From the NCBI GenBank assembly GCA_905221605.1, contig CAJNDS010000446.1:691243-755242 (forward strand): a stretch of DNA of 64,000 nucleotides, given 5' to 3'. Below are positions 10,901 through 20,117 of this stretch, one piece after another (positions within the stretch are counted from its first letter, which is position 1; the number at the start of each line of letters is the position of its first letter). Below the pieces are notes generated by a model. That model had not been told where the DNA came from, searched no databases, and was given only the letters and a program-made list of their open reading frames with translations. The stretch is from Symbiodinium natans (Eukaryota > Sar > Dinophyceae > Suessiales > Symbiodiniaceae). Made by a program: the position numbers and the translations under genes.

Positions 10901-13900
10901 CTCTAAACCCTAAACCCTAAACCCTAAAAAAATCCCTACATAATCCCAGAGGTTAACCTCCTCCAGCTCCCCCTAGGATACTGGACAACTAAGAAAAAGG
11001 GTGCCCTCATGAGTTTTGATATGGTTACCTGGCTACCACTTGGAGGTTCATGGTACTTATTGACCGATATTAGCTGTACTTATGACCCACTTATAAGCCC
11101 CTGAAGTGCCCTAGTCTGGCTATAAGTACAGTGTTGCTTAAGAGGTACCATGAACCTTCAAGCAAGGTATGCCTTCTCTGTTATTTTCAGCTTCGTGGTG
11201 CATTATCGGAGACTGCAGTTTCACAACACTCTGTTGGATCGGATGGCTTCCTTCGACTTTCGCGATGCCAAGTGCAAGTTGGAAAGTGACAGGCGGGGTG
11301 GGCAATGCAAATGGCCCTAAACCCCAGGCCCCAAACCCTAAACCGCGAACCCTAGACCCTAAACCTTAAGTGCTTACAACGGTGTTTATGACTTGTTTGG
11401 TTTATCAGGACTCCTGAGGACGCTCGCCATAGTCAAGGAATATTTGGGTTTGATTTCTCAGAATCCGTTCGGTGGTCCTTAGGGTTTAGGGCCTGGGTTC
11501 TGCTTTGTGGACAGGAAGCATGACATAGGCATGAGTTCCATTCAGCACTGCAATCGTCAGGGACGCTTGAAGACCAAAACCGTGGCCCTTGCAATTTCGA
11601 ACATGTTCAAAACCTCTCGTGGATTCCCCTGAACCCTAAACCCTAAACCCCAAACCCTAGACCCTAGACCCTAGACCCTAAACCCTGAACCCTGAACCCT
11701 GAACCCTGAACCCTGAACCCTGAACCCTGAACCCTGAACCCTGAACCCTAAACCCTACCCTAAACCCTAAACAAACCCTAAACCCTAAACCTTAAACCCT
11801 CAACCCTAAACCCTAAACCCTAACCCTAAACCCTAAACCCTAAACCCTAAACCCTAAACCCTAAACCCTAAACCCTAAACCCTAAACCCTAAACCCTAAA
11901 CCCTAAACCCTAAACCCTAAACCCTAAACCCTAAACCCTGCCTGTGATTCCAGGGCTCTCATCGAGTCACAAATTGTTCACCTCTTCGATGAAGCGTGTC
12001 TAGGTTGGGCCCTTGGGATGTTTTTACATTTTACCTTCTTTGGGTTTAGGAGGACCCTAAACCCTAACCCCTAAACCCTAAACCCTAAACCCTAAACCCT
12101 CAACCCTAAACCCTAAACCCTAGCTAGGAACATTATTCAGAGGAGTTTAAAGGGTCATCCTAGGTATGAGCCGCCTCTGCGGGTTGCCATCGATGTGCCG
12201 GAGGACGTTCACCCGACAACTGAGGCAGACATGCCCCTCATCTCGCAGGACCCTGCCAGGGGTTCTAGGCAGTTGTTTAGGGTTTAGGGTTTAGGGTTTA
12301 GGGTTTAGGGTTTAGGGTTTAGGGTTTAGGGTTTAGGGCCTAAGGCGGGCCCTTTGGGACAGTTTATGTTTTCCCTTATTGGGTTTAAGAGGATAACTTG
12401 GGATGTTCCCCCTTATAATAACAGGATCATGTGCAGGAATATTTTTCAGAGTGTATTAAGGGCCAACGCAGGTTCTTGTAAGGGCGACGAGTGAAGGTCG
12501 ACACATCATACGCCAACGATGAAGAGCGTGTCTGAGAGAGAGGGAGAGAGCAAGCTGAGATGTGAGCTTCATGCAGCGTTGGAGTTGCGACATGCAATGA
12601 TGCAAGCGTGAGAAGCCATGCAAGTGTTTGGCAGGAAGTCATGCACGCCATCCGACCTATTACGAGCTATCCCAGTGAAGAAGAGGTCCTGCAGCAATTC
12701 AATGCATATGTACGTGGTCCGATGCGAGAAAACCTTCTCAATGCGATTGGGAGTGAGGTTCCTGGGCGACCCAATGCAGCCCAAAAAAAGGGGTTTAGGG
12801 TTTAGATTCCCCTTCGTAGGAAGTATCGTAGTATAGGGTATTTGGGTAGTTCTCTAAGTCAGGGCCCCTTTTTTGGGGTCCCGTGTATACTACGGCGCCC
12901 GAGAAGAAGGCCTCAAAAGGAACCATAATTTAGTGAAATTTACCCACAAACCCTAAGCCCTAAACCCTCAACCCTAAGCCCTAAGCCCTAAACCCTAAAC
13001 CCTAAACCCTAAGCCCTAAGCCCTAATCCATAAACCATAAACCCAAATCTGGGGCTTCATTTGGTCTGCGAGGTTGACATCCCCTGGAAGCTTCTCGGTA
13101 GCCCAGTGGTACCCTTTTGCCCTTTTTTTGGGGTCCAGGTTCCCTTGTGAACTAACAACAGAAAAGGGTGTACCCTAAACCCTAAACCCTAAACCCTAAA
13201 CCCTAAACCCTAAACCCTAAACCCTAAACCCTAAACCCTAAACCCTAGGGTTTAAGGCCCACCAAGGCTTTGTGCAGTTTCTTTCCTGCCTTTGACCTTT
13301 GACGCGCTGGCAGTCACCTTGGGCTGTGAAGGCCAACCATGTCACATGTCTGCCAAGCACGAGGGGTATGCTTCTTGGTAGCCCAGTTTTGCACCCCTTT
13401 TTAAGCCCTTGTTTTTAGGGTTTAGGGTTTAGGGTTTAGGGCTTAGGGCTTAGGGTTTAGGGTTTAGGGTTTAGGGTTTAGGGTTTCGGGGCTACCAAGG
13501 CTTCAAGTGCGACGTACGTCATCAGCAACTTCTTGGGCTTTGCCATTGAGTGCTTCCTTGGATATCCCAGCATTCATCCCATTATGCTGCGCGTTCTCCG
13601 AGTTTTCACATCCAGCGTGGACCACCTATCTCTACGGCTGGTGTTGGGGGCGCTCAGTGCAATAACCGTATACGTCTACGTCTTTAGCAGTGCAGCTGCA
13701 GTGATCGGTTTTTTGATGGTGAGTATAACCAGATTCTCACCTGCATGGCTGGCTGCTGGCATTGTTACTTTTACAATTTTAACGGCTCAATCGTGCATGT
13801 TGTTCCTCAAAGGGAAAGTACATCTGCCCAGCTGTAGAATGCTGAGCTAGACTCGGGAGATTCAGCAAGATCGTTGAAAGCAAGCGCGTCAAATAATGCA

Positions 13901-15123
13901 TAAAAATCCCAAACCCTAAACCCTAAACCCTAAACCCTAAACCCTAAACCCTAAACCCTAATAATGCATGAAAATCCCAAACCCTAAGCCTCAAACCCTA
14001 ACGTGATTCCTCTGTGGCAGGCGTTCCGTGGAGAGCTGCACATGGGCAGTTCTCAAAATTAGGGCCCTTGTTTGATTTGTTTGGGTTTAGGGTTTAGGGT
14101 TTAGGGTTTGGGGTTTAGGGTTTGGGGTTTAGGGTTTAGGGTTTAGGGTTGGGGTTTAGGGTTTAGGGTTTAGGGTTTAGGGTTTAGGGTTTAGAGCTCC
14201 AAGGGTGCCGCCTTGCAACAGGAACCCACAAAAGGGACCCTAATTGAGAGAGCTACCCACATGCTGAGGGTTGCTTTCGGCACAGGTGCGGTTTAGGGTT
14301 TAGGGTTTAGGGTTTAGGGTTTAGGGTTTCGGATTTCGGGTTTAGGGTTTCGGGTTTAGGGTTATTGACCAGGTAAGCCTCCAACAGAACGGATTGTGCA
14401 CAGATGAACATGGGGTGTTGATGGCGCCACTGGCTTCCCCCTCCCCTTGCCAAAAGGCCCTGGGGCTTCAGGGAAGTTTAGGGTTTAGGGTTTAGGGTTT
14501 AGGGTGTGTAGGGTTTGTAGGGTTTGTAGGGTTTATAGGGCTTAGGGCTCCAAAGCCCTCACTTCAATGCGCACAGCGTCGGGATCCGGAGGTGGAGTAC
14601 TTCAGCCAGACTGCATCCAGGCGCGAAAGTCAGCAATGGCTCAGGGTGGGGTTTAGGGTTTAGGGTTTAGGGCTGGGGTTTCGGGTTGAGGGTTTAGGGT
14701 TTGGGGGTTTAGGGTTTAGGGACGCCAACAGCCTCGACCCCTAAACCCTATTTCAGTTCGGGGCTACCGAAGGCTGACCCAATCCTGCCCTACCCTGAAC
14801 CCTGAACCCTAAACCCTCAACCCTAAACCCACAACGACGGTGCAGGGCTTCGGGTGCAACTAGCTTAGGAAGCAGGATGCGGACCAGCAGAGAGAGCTTA
14901 TTTGGCGAAGGATGAAGACGCCCGGCGATCACGTGAGGCACAGGCAAAAAGTGCATCAGCAAAGACGAAAGGAAGGGGAAAAGGCGAACAGAACCGTGCT
15001 CCACGTTACGAGTGGACGGACAATTATCGCCAGGGGGACGATGGAATCGTCAGTGGTGAAACCACTCCCCACCCCAGCCGAGCTGAGGACCAACCCTTTC
15101 TCATCTATCGAGCCGAATTGTAG
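7958..15123 (+). CDS. TIR-like 'FVSHSW' multi-pass membrane protein, many exons
   Basis: Exons inferred from frame: 7,958-8,041; 8,224-8,323; 8,863-8,949; 9,205-9,312; 9,586-9,690; 9,816-10,016; 10,228-10,368; 10,601-10,718; 11,191-11,292; 11,954-12,004; 12,164-12,259; ~12,630-12,757; 13,073-13,089; 13,267-13,369; 13,500-13,718; 14,021-14,044; 14,264-14,285; 14,404-~14,475; 14,577-14,645; 14,869-15,123. Motifs in order: FVSHSWDCSSW; hydrophobic WISTALFLLL; FWFDRICVNQTD; LPHFVANSSEMLILL; RLWCNYEIAIF; LPIWILSTVAIDFLGVLAL; SFDFRDAKCKLESD; PPLRVAIDVPED; FNAYVRGPMRENLL; IPWKLCAVSFLP; then more membrane segments and a Lys/Arg-rich tail. The FVSHSW, FWxD and LWCNYE run is a TIR-like fold as I remember it from dinoflagellate proteins; enzymatic activity is not claimed. 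Introns consist largely of elements and telomeric arrays. Uncertain points: the start (the frame stays open upstream of the ATG), the junctions near 10,016, 12,259 and 14,475, and the tail. A strong GTGAGT donor at 13,719 joins in phase to 14,021; without it the protein would stop at 13,850. Confidence 0.75.
9313..9585 (+). mobile_element. Family G element with nested family H, acting as an intron
   Basis: GTCT is present at 9,313 and again at 9,469 and 9,586. G starts CTTAGTAGTAGAG and ends GCTGGACAACGAAG; a second G right end (CCTGGACAACGAAG, 9,572-9,585) follows an H segment (about 9,474-9,570, ending GGGGGCCCCTCCTTGTAGG). Removing 9,313-9,585 (GT...AG) joins NSA to VLAWISTALF in frame. 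A telomeric array lies at 9,355-9,390. Confidence 0.7.
9691..9815 (+). mobile_element. Family B introner-like element
   Basis: GTGT is duplicated (9,691 and 9,816). The body runs CTTGGCAGCCCAGTGG...ATTGCTGGGCTACCCAG. Excising 9,691-9,815 gives a GT...AG intron and joins NFLTYSL to VYFPMAVF in frame. This copy has no telomeric array, so it is the cleanest example. Confidence 0.85.
10369..10600 (+). mobile_element. Family B introner-like element with nested family F
   Basis: GTGT lies at 10,369 and 10,601. The left arm is CTTGGTAGCTCAGTGGTACC and the right arm is ATGGTTCCTGGGCGACCAAG. A separate palindrome (family F, 10,471-10,583) interrupts the right half. Excision is GT...AG and in frame (GVLALT to VCMPTG). 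Confidence 0.85.
10471..10583. mobile_element. Family F element nested in family B
   Basis: TATGGAGGTTTCCGAAAATA on the left pairs with TATTTTGGGAAATTGCCATA on the right, and GGGGGTGCCC pairs imperfectly with GCGTACCCC. It lies just inside the right arm of the surrounding B element. Confidence 0.75.
10786..11038. mobile_element. Family B element split by nested family G
   Basis: The B left arm starts CTTGGCAGCCCATTGGTAAC and stops at ...CTCCCAAAA (10,862). A G element follows (about 10,863-10,993, CTTAGTAGTAGAGTATGTAA to GATACTGGACAACTAAG) with its own CCCTAAA array. B then resumes AAAAAGGGTGCCCTCATGAG and ends ATGGTTACCTGGCTACCA. All of it lies in one intron of the TIR-like gene. Confidence 0.75.
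11039..11162. mobile_element. Family C palindrome, complete
   Basis: The left arm CTTGGAGGTTCATGGTACTT pairs with the right arm GGTACCATGAACCTTCAAG. Inner blocks CTGTACTTATGACCCACTTA and GGCTATAAGTACAGTG also pair in part, so the whole 124 bp could fold into one long hairpin. It follows the split B element directly. Confidence 0.8.
11293..11953 (+). other. 661-bp GC-AG intron holding pseudo-exon-like segments and an array
   Basis: GACAG/GCGGGG on the left and TTCCAG/GGCTC on the right join KLESDR to ALIESQIVHLFDE in frame. Two non-repetitive segments inside (about 11,411-11,480 and 11,490-11,628) are open in some frames but are not needed for the join. A CCCTAAA/CCCTGAA array fills 11,629-11,940. 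Confidence 0.55.
11629..11940. repeat. CCCTAAA array with an internal CCCTGAA block
   Basis: About 310 bp. From about 11,680 to 11,748 the unit changes to CCCTGAA for about ten successive copies, then returns to CCCTAAA with a few indels and ends with about 16 perfect units. A block of one variant points to local tandem expansion rather than independent mutations. Confidence 0.95.
12005..12163 (+). mobile_element. Family A introner-like element
   Basis: It runs TTGGGCCCTTGGGATGTTT...GGGTTTAGGAGGA, then a CCCTAAA array (12,054-12,122), then CATTATTCAGAGGAGTTTAA and GGGTCATCCTAG. Excision after exon ...CTAGG joins FDEACLG to YEPPLRV. Strict GT-AG removal would take one more G and break the frame. 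Confidence 0.65.
12350..12474 (+). mobile_element. Family A element, rearranged
   Basis: GGGCCCTTTGGGACAGTTTA and TATTGGGTTTAAGAGGATAA on the left, AGGAATATTTTTCAGAGTGT and AAGGGCCAACGCAG on the right. A fragment resembling family J (GGGATGTTCCCCCTTATAAT) is inserted in the middle. It lies in the unresolved part of the TIR-like gene between exons ending 12,259 and starting about 12,630. Confidence 0.6.
12843..12950. mobile_element. Family D element, diverged
   Basis: GGGTAGTTCTCTAAGTCAGG on the left and AACCATAATTTAGTGAAATT on the right are imperfect inverted partners. It lies in the GT-AG intron 12,758-13,072 of the TIR-like gene, whose two ends share GAGGTT. Confidence 0.55.
13090..13266 (+). 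mobile_element. Family B introner-like element forming a GC-AG intron
   Basis: GCTT is duplicated (13,090 and 13,267). The left arm is CTCGGTAGCCCAGTGGTACC and the right end is GGCCCACCAAG. The middle is a CCCTAAA array (13,171-13,249) that starts at the element's own GTACCC. Removing GC...AG joins IPWK to LCAVSFLP in frame. Confidence 0.85.
13370..13499 (+). mobile_element. Family B introner-like element forming a GC-AG intron, with array
   Basis: GCTTC is duplicated (13,370 and 13,500). The left arm is TTGGTAGCCCAGTTTTGCAC, and the right end GGGGCTACCAAG follows a TTTAGGG array (13,416-13,486). Removal joins HEGYA to SSATYVISNF in frame. Confidence 0.85.
14039..14263 (+). mobile_element. 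Family D element with 6-bp duplication CACATG inside coding sequence
   Basis: CACATG lies at 14,039-14,044 and 14,258-14,263. Between them GGCAGTTCTCAAAATTAGGG pairs with GGGACCCTAATTGAGAGAGC then TACC. A TTTAGGG array fills 14,090-14,194. Removing element plus one copy restores an open frame (AFRGELHM then LRVAFG), but no placement of the cut gives GT, GC or AG ends. Confidence 0.7.
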
Positions 15124-16786
15124 GCAACTCCGACTTCTATCGCCCCAAAACCTGGTTCCCCCCCCCCCCCCCTCCCAAGCCCTCCCCTCCACCCCTGAAC
15201 CCTAAACCCTAAACCCTAAACCCTAAACCCTGAAATGGGCTTGTTGATGTGTTTATTTTTCAAGGGCAGTGGGATAGCAGGACGACAGGTCTGCAGACTG
15301 TCAAGCCTAAGCCCTAACCTCTAAACCCTACCTTCTAAACCCTAGCTAAACTGCTTGTACAACATATTCATATATATATATATATGTATGTATGTATATA
15401 TATATATATGTATATACATATATATATATACATTGCACAAAGAAATCAACACATATGCAAATTACTCAGCAACACGTGTGTGTATACATATATATACACA
15501 CTTCATATATTAACAGATAGGCTGATGGTCTCTTATAAAGAGAGGTGGTCTCGAAATGGAGAAACATGGAAGGACTTCCATCTTGGCACGTTGCGAATCT
15601 CTAGACCTTGAGTCCGTCTCAGGGTTCAGGGTTCAGGGTTCAGGGTTTAGGGTTTAGGGTTTAGGGTTTAGGGTTTTAGGGTTTAGGGTTTAGGGTTTAG
15701 GGGGGGAGGGAGAGCGATGCCTGTGTAACCCCCCTAGGAGTACCCTCTGGTGGTACCTATCAGCAAATCCTCGCCGCCGTATCCCCAAAAAACCATCCCC
15801 CGTAAGCACCGGTTGAAGCTGTGGCAGGTGGGTTCCTGCTGTGGTACTCGGATTCAGTGCAGGCGCGGTCCAGCCCCTCGTGGGTTTAGGGATCACCCTA
15901 AACCCTAAACCCTAAACCCTAAACCCTAAACCCTTAACCCTAAACCCTAAACCCTAAACCCTAAACCCTGGCAGGTTTTCGGATCCCCGTCCCAACCTTC
16001 GAGCCATCAGGGATTCGGACTCGGCTACTGTTTGAGGATTTCGGGTTGGGGTCTCCGGGTTCACGGCACTCGTAAGGCTTAGGCTTTAGGCTTTAGGGTT
16101 TAGGGTTTAGGCTTTAGGGTTTAGGGTTTAGGGTTTAGGGTATTCCTCTATCGCGGCTAGAATGCCAGATGGTAGCTTCTCTCAAACCTTAGCATTGGCA
16201 CACTTGCACAGCCAGAGTCCACTTGTACTCCGGGATTTGGCACCCATGAGTTGCCACACGGGTTTGGGGTTTAGGGTTTAGGGTTTAGGGTTAAGGGTTT
16301 AGGGTTTAGGGTTTAGGGTTTAGGGTTTAGGGTCTAGGGTTTAGGGTTTAGCTTTTATCCCGCATTCCTAAACCCTAAACGCCAAAACCTTAACTCCGAA
16401 AGCCCAATAAACGCCTATGCCCCCAAACCCTAAACCCTGCTGTACACCCCCAAAGTCCCTTAACTCCCAACACCCCTCCAAACCCCTAGAGCCCGAGAAC
16501 CTCGCAAGGAATGAGGTTTAGGGTTTAGGGTTTAGGGTTTAGGGTTTAGGGTTTTAGGGTTTAGGGTTTAGGGTTTAGGGTTTAGGGTCCCCCTAGACGC
16601 TTTGAGGGCTCATATAGAGCACCCCATTCCCTCATTCCCTAGCTAAGGATCAGTAGGGCGAGGCACCCGAAACCTGAATCCCTGAACCCTAAACTCTTCT
16701 TGTTCAGGGTTTAGGGTTTAGGCTTGTTTAGGGTTTATGGTTCAGGGCTTAGGGTTTAGGGTTTAGGGTTTAGGGTTTGGGGTACT
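15124..16786. other. Intergenic or unassigned stretch
   Basis: It holds the 3' flank of the TIR-like gene, a (TA)n tract (15,365-15,440), telomeric arrays (15,633-15,703; 15,898-15,968; 16,262-16,350) and a family L element (16,506-16,643). Unique segments at 15,700-15,890, 15,970-16,060 and 16,150-16,260 may hold short exons or transcribed flank; none is open and protein-like enough to call. Confidence 0.5.
16506..16643. mobile_element. Family L element with telomeric array inside
   Basis: GCAAGGAATGAGG on the left and CACCCCATTCCCTCATTCCC on the right are inverted partners. A TTTAGGG array (16,517-16,588) occupies the left half. Other copies: 18,006-18,112, 45,653-45,742, and separate arms at 49,573 and 50,113. 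Confidence 0.7.
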
Positions 16787-19502
16787 TCAGTCCCTTCCGA
16801 AGAACGAGTAGGCTGGCTCCAGGCACGTACCAGCTCGACATTCACCCGGGAGCTGCTCCCAACAAGGCCCCCCTCAACCCTAAACAGTAAACCCTAAACC
16901 CTAAACCCTAAACCCTAAACCCTAAACCCTAAACCCTAAACCCTAAACCCTACAAGGAGGGCACCCCGAGTCATAAGCAGAGTTATGAGGGGCCCTAATT
17001 GGCTTATAAAGGATCCCAAAGTAGGTTTGAAGTCACTTAACTATAGTTAGTATAGTAAGGGGGCCCCTCTTTGTAGTCCAGAGAGTGGTTTCAGGTTTAG
17101 GGGGGTAGGGTTGGAGATGCAGCCTTCAAGGTTTAGCTGGAGAGACGAGAGAGTTTGACCTGAGACCCTGAACCCTAAACTTTAGGGTTCAGGGTTGAGT
17201 GGTGGGAGAGCAAGGGGTTTAGGGTCCAGGTTTAGAACCCTAAACCCTAAACCCTAAACCCTAAACCCTAAAACCTAAACCCAAAACCCAAAACCCAAAA
17301 CCCTAAACCCTAAACCCTAAACCCTAAACCCTAAACCCTAGACCCTAAACCCTAAACCCTAAACTAAACCTTAAACCCTAAACCCTAAACCCTAAATCCT
17401 AAATCCTAAACCCTGCACCCTAAACCCTAAACTCGCAGCAAGGGGGTCAGGACTCATGTTTTAGGACTACCGAGGTGCTCCTAAGGTCAGCTTGAAATAC
17501 TTTGTGTGTGATGGGTTAGGTTTTAGGGATCAGGGTGCAGGGTATGAGCGTTGAACGCTTATGTTCCGAAGCACCGGCCAGTAGGCGAGGGGGTCCCGTG
17601 TTTAGGATATCGGTTGGTTTGGGGCTTTGAGGTTCTCGGCTTGGGGCTGTATTAGGGTGCGTGTGCACACTCATTAAGTGTGGGGCTTCATATGAAAGCC
17701 AGAGAACCCTAATCCCTAAACCCTACACCCTAAACCCTAAAAGAACCCCGCCAGTGCCAACAAAAATCCGATCCCCCTAGGCTCTATAGGGTTTAGGGTT
17801 TAGGGTTTAGGGTTAGGGATTAGGGTTTAGGGGACTCTACCTAAGCTCCGACCTCTCCACTCCAACTCCAAGCTTCGAAAAAGCTATAAGCCCCGCACCC
17901 CGATAGAAGTCGGTTGCTGTGAAGCCGGACGAATACCCTTCGATCATGCTTGCCCTACTGGTTAGATCCTAAACCCTAAACCCTAAACCCTAAACCCCAA
18001 ACCCCAAACCCCAAGCCCTAGTAGGGAATGAGGGAGTTCGGCACCTTCTATCCCCCTACAACCTTCAAGGGATTGTACAGGGTACCTCATTCCCTGATTC
18101 CCTCGTAAGAACCTGAAGAGGTAGGGCACCCTCAGCCTTAAACCTGAAACCCTAAACCCTAAACTCTTCTTGATGAGGTCGCGCCTTGGGATGCTATAGG
18201 GTACTTCATTCCCTACTAAGAACCAAGAGGCTTGTTGATGCTGCTATACTATGTGTTGAAATTCTGGCATGAGCCTGCTTGCCGTGTTCGGGTTTGTTTT
18301 CGGGTCAACCCTAAACCCTAAACCCGAAACCCTAAACCCTAAACCCTGAACCCGAAACCCTAAACCTAAACCCTTAAAGCCCTAAACCCTTGACACGGTC
18401 TTCACAGACAGTCTTGCTTTCCGGTTTAGGAAGTTCAGGGTACCCCTAAACCCTAAACCCCAAACCCCAAGCCATAAACCCTAAACCCTAACAGCAACCC
18501 AAAAAGGCTGAACCAGCAAAAAGCCGGCGAGGTACGGCCGTTGGAGCTGCAGGAGGCTCCTGAAGGACGGCGCCGCCCTTTCTTGCGTGTGGGGAAGGAG
18601 CTATGCTTGGAGGTTCATGGTACTTATTTACCAATCATAACTGTTTAGGGTCTAGGGTATAAGTGGGTTATAAGTGCAGTTATAGTTGGTGAATTTAATT
18701 AGGGTTTAGGGTTTAGGGTTTAGGGTTTAGGGTTTAGGGTTTAGGGTTTAGGGTTTAGGGTTTTAGTACCATGAACCTCCAAGTAGGAGTCAGGGATGCT
18801 CCGGGATCTAAGGATAGTTTCATGGGCCCGTAATGAGGCTTCCCCCTTGTCAAAGGGGGTTTAGGGTTCTAGGGTGGGGTAGTTACATGGGCCCTTAATA
18901 TGGTCCCTTACCTTCTTTAAAGGGTTCTGAAGTATGGCCCTTGGGTTGCATAGGGTATGGCCCTTGGGTTGCATAGGGTATATAAGGCTGGGATGGGATG
19001 CTCCGGTTCGGGTTCTTTGGCTTTGAAAGGCCAGAGATCCAAACTCTTCAACAACCGGTGCCCCGCATCCTAAACCCAATGCCCTAAACCCTAAACCCCC
19101 CTTTGCCCAGTCGGCTTTCGATGTTCCCTAAACCCTAAACCCTAAGTCCTAAACCAACCCAAAGCCCTGAACCCTGAACCCTAAACCCTAAACCCTAAAC
19201 CCTAAACCCTAAACCCTAAACCCTAAACCCAAACCGCAAACCCCAAACCCTAAACCCCAAACCCAAAACCCTAATCCCTTTCTGGGTTTGCGAGTTTGGG
19301 CCTTTTCGTCCTCCTTCGTGGCATCCTGCCTCCCTAAATCGTGTAAGGCTGGTGTGGCTCAGAGCCCTTTCGGGTTTAGGGTTTAGGGTTTAGGGTCCTT
19401 GACCTCAAGGTGGTGTTCCGAAGAGTAGATCAGTTCGCCTTTGAAAACCCTATCACCTACCTTATTGAAAGAGCAGCTTGCCTCATGACGCTCATTGCGT
19501 AA
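16787..19502 (+). CDS. 3' part of an unrecognised gene
   Basis: Exon islands read protein-like on the + strand: about 16,790-16,870 (RLAPGTYQLDIHPGAAPNKA), about 17,905-17,960, about 18,230-18,305 (LLMLLYYVLKFWH, possibly membrane-spanning), 18,496-18,605 (LNQQKAGEVRPLELQEAPEG), about 19,008-19,070 (MLRFGFFGFERPEIQTLQQP) and a terminal exon 19,399-19,502 (VLDLKVVFRRVDQF to a TAA stop). The 18,496 exon runs straight into a family C palindrome at 18,606. Junction phases were not all resolved, and the islands might belong to two genes. No family is recognised. Confidence 0.45.
16950..17076. mobile_element. Family H element, complete
   Basis: CTACAAGGAGGGCACCCCGA on the left pairs with GGGGGCCCCTCTTTGTAG on the right. 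It contains CAGAGTTATGAGGGGCCCTA and ACTATAGTTAGTATAGTAAG. It abuts a CCCTAAA array on its left. Other copies lie near 9,474, 36,437 and 37,853. Confidence 0.75.
17233..17440. repeat. CCCTAAA array with mixed variants
   Basis: About 200 bp with CCCAAAA, CCTAGACC, AAATCCT and CACCCTA variants between perfect runs. Confidence 0.9.
18006..18112. mobile_element. Family L element, complete
   Basis: AGTAGGGAATGAGGGAGTTC at the left and GGGTACCTCATTCCCTGATT at the right are inverted partners. A further L-like right arm, AGGGTACTTCATTCCCTACT, lies at 18,198-18,222. Confidence 0.7.
18606..18783. mobile_element. Family C palindrome with two telomeric insertions
   Basis: The arms CTTGGAGGTTCATGGTACTT and AGTACCATGAACCTCCAAG are intact. 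A short array begins directly after AACTG in the left inner block (about 18,645). A longer one (18,700-18,771) lies just before the right arm. It sits at the end of a coding-like segment. Confidence 0.85.
18867..18985. mobile_element. Family N element, partial
   Basis: GGTAGTTACATGGGCCCTTA, then ATGGTCCCTTACCTTCTTTA, AGGGTTCTGAAGTATGGCCC and a duplicated CCCTTGGGTTGCATAGGGTA. Relatives occur near 32,910, 36,370, 51,465 and 60,045. Confidence 0.6.
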
Positions 19503-19753
19503 ACACAATATATCATCATTACGATTTTACTTTTCTATTCCAAGTTCGGTCACTGTTACCATCTGTTACTACCATGATCATTATGTGCGTAGTATTAATG
19601 TTATTCTTCTTTCTTCTTATTATTGCTTTTAATGTTATATGTATTCTTATTCTGATTATTGCTCTTATTCTTATTCTTGGTCTTATTCTTGTGATAATAT
19701 TTCGCCCCAGCGTACTCTGAAATCGCCTCAGGGCTCGACAGCCTTGCCGTAGG

Positions 19754-19911
19754 TAGGCCCCTGGGACAGTTTTATCTTCTTTTCCCTTGCTGGGTTTAGG
19801 GTTTAGGGTTTAGGGTTTAGGGTTTAGGGTTTAGGGTTTAGGGTTTGGGGTTTAGGGAGATGATCATATTCTGGATCATTTTTAAAGATAGGGTTGTAAG
19901 CGCCATCGTAG
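19754..19911. mobile_element. Family A element with array, in 3' flank
   Basis: It runs TAGGCCCCTGGGACAGTTTT...CTTGCTGGGTTTA, then a TTTAGGG array (19,794-19,858), then GATCATATTCTGGATCATTT and GCGCCATCGTAG. It lies about 250 bp after the stop at 19,502. Confidence 0.75.
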
Positions 19912-20117
19912 TTTTGTAGTAGCTTCGAGAGGAAGGGGCAGCTCAGCCAACCGTCTGTGGGCTGAGTCTACGCACTCCATCACGTTCGGGTTTAGGGCTT
20001 AGGGTTTTGGGTTTGAATGAGGTTTTGCGGTATAGGGTTTAGGGTTTAGGGTTTAGGGTTTAGGGTTTAGGGGTGTAGCTTCAAGTTTGGCTAGAGCTGC
20101 GAGGGCGCAACGGTGCC

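Noticed and set aside
13500-13850. Stop at 13,850 as the certain end of the TIR-like gene
   Set aside because: A GTGAGT donor at 13,719 joins in phase to 14,021 and further canonical or in-frame junctions lead to a stop at 15,123, so the longer model is preferred, though not proven.
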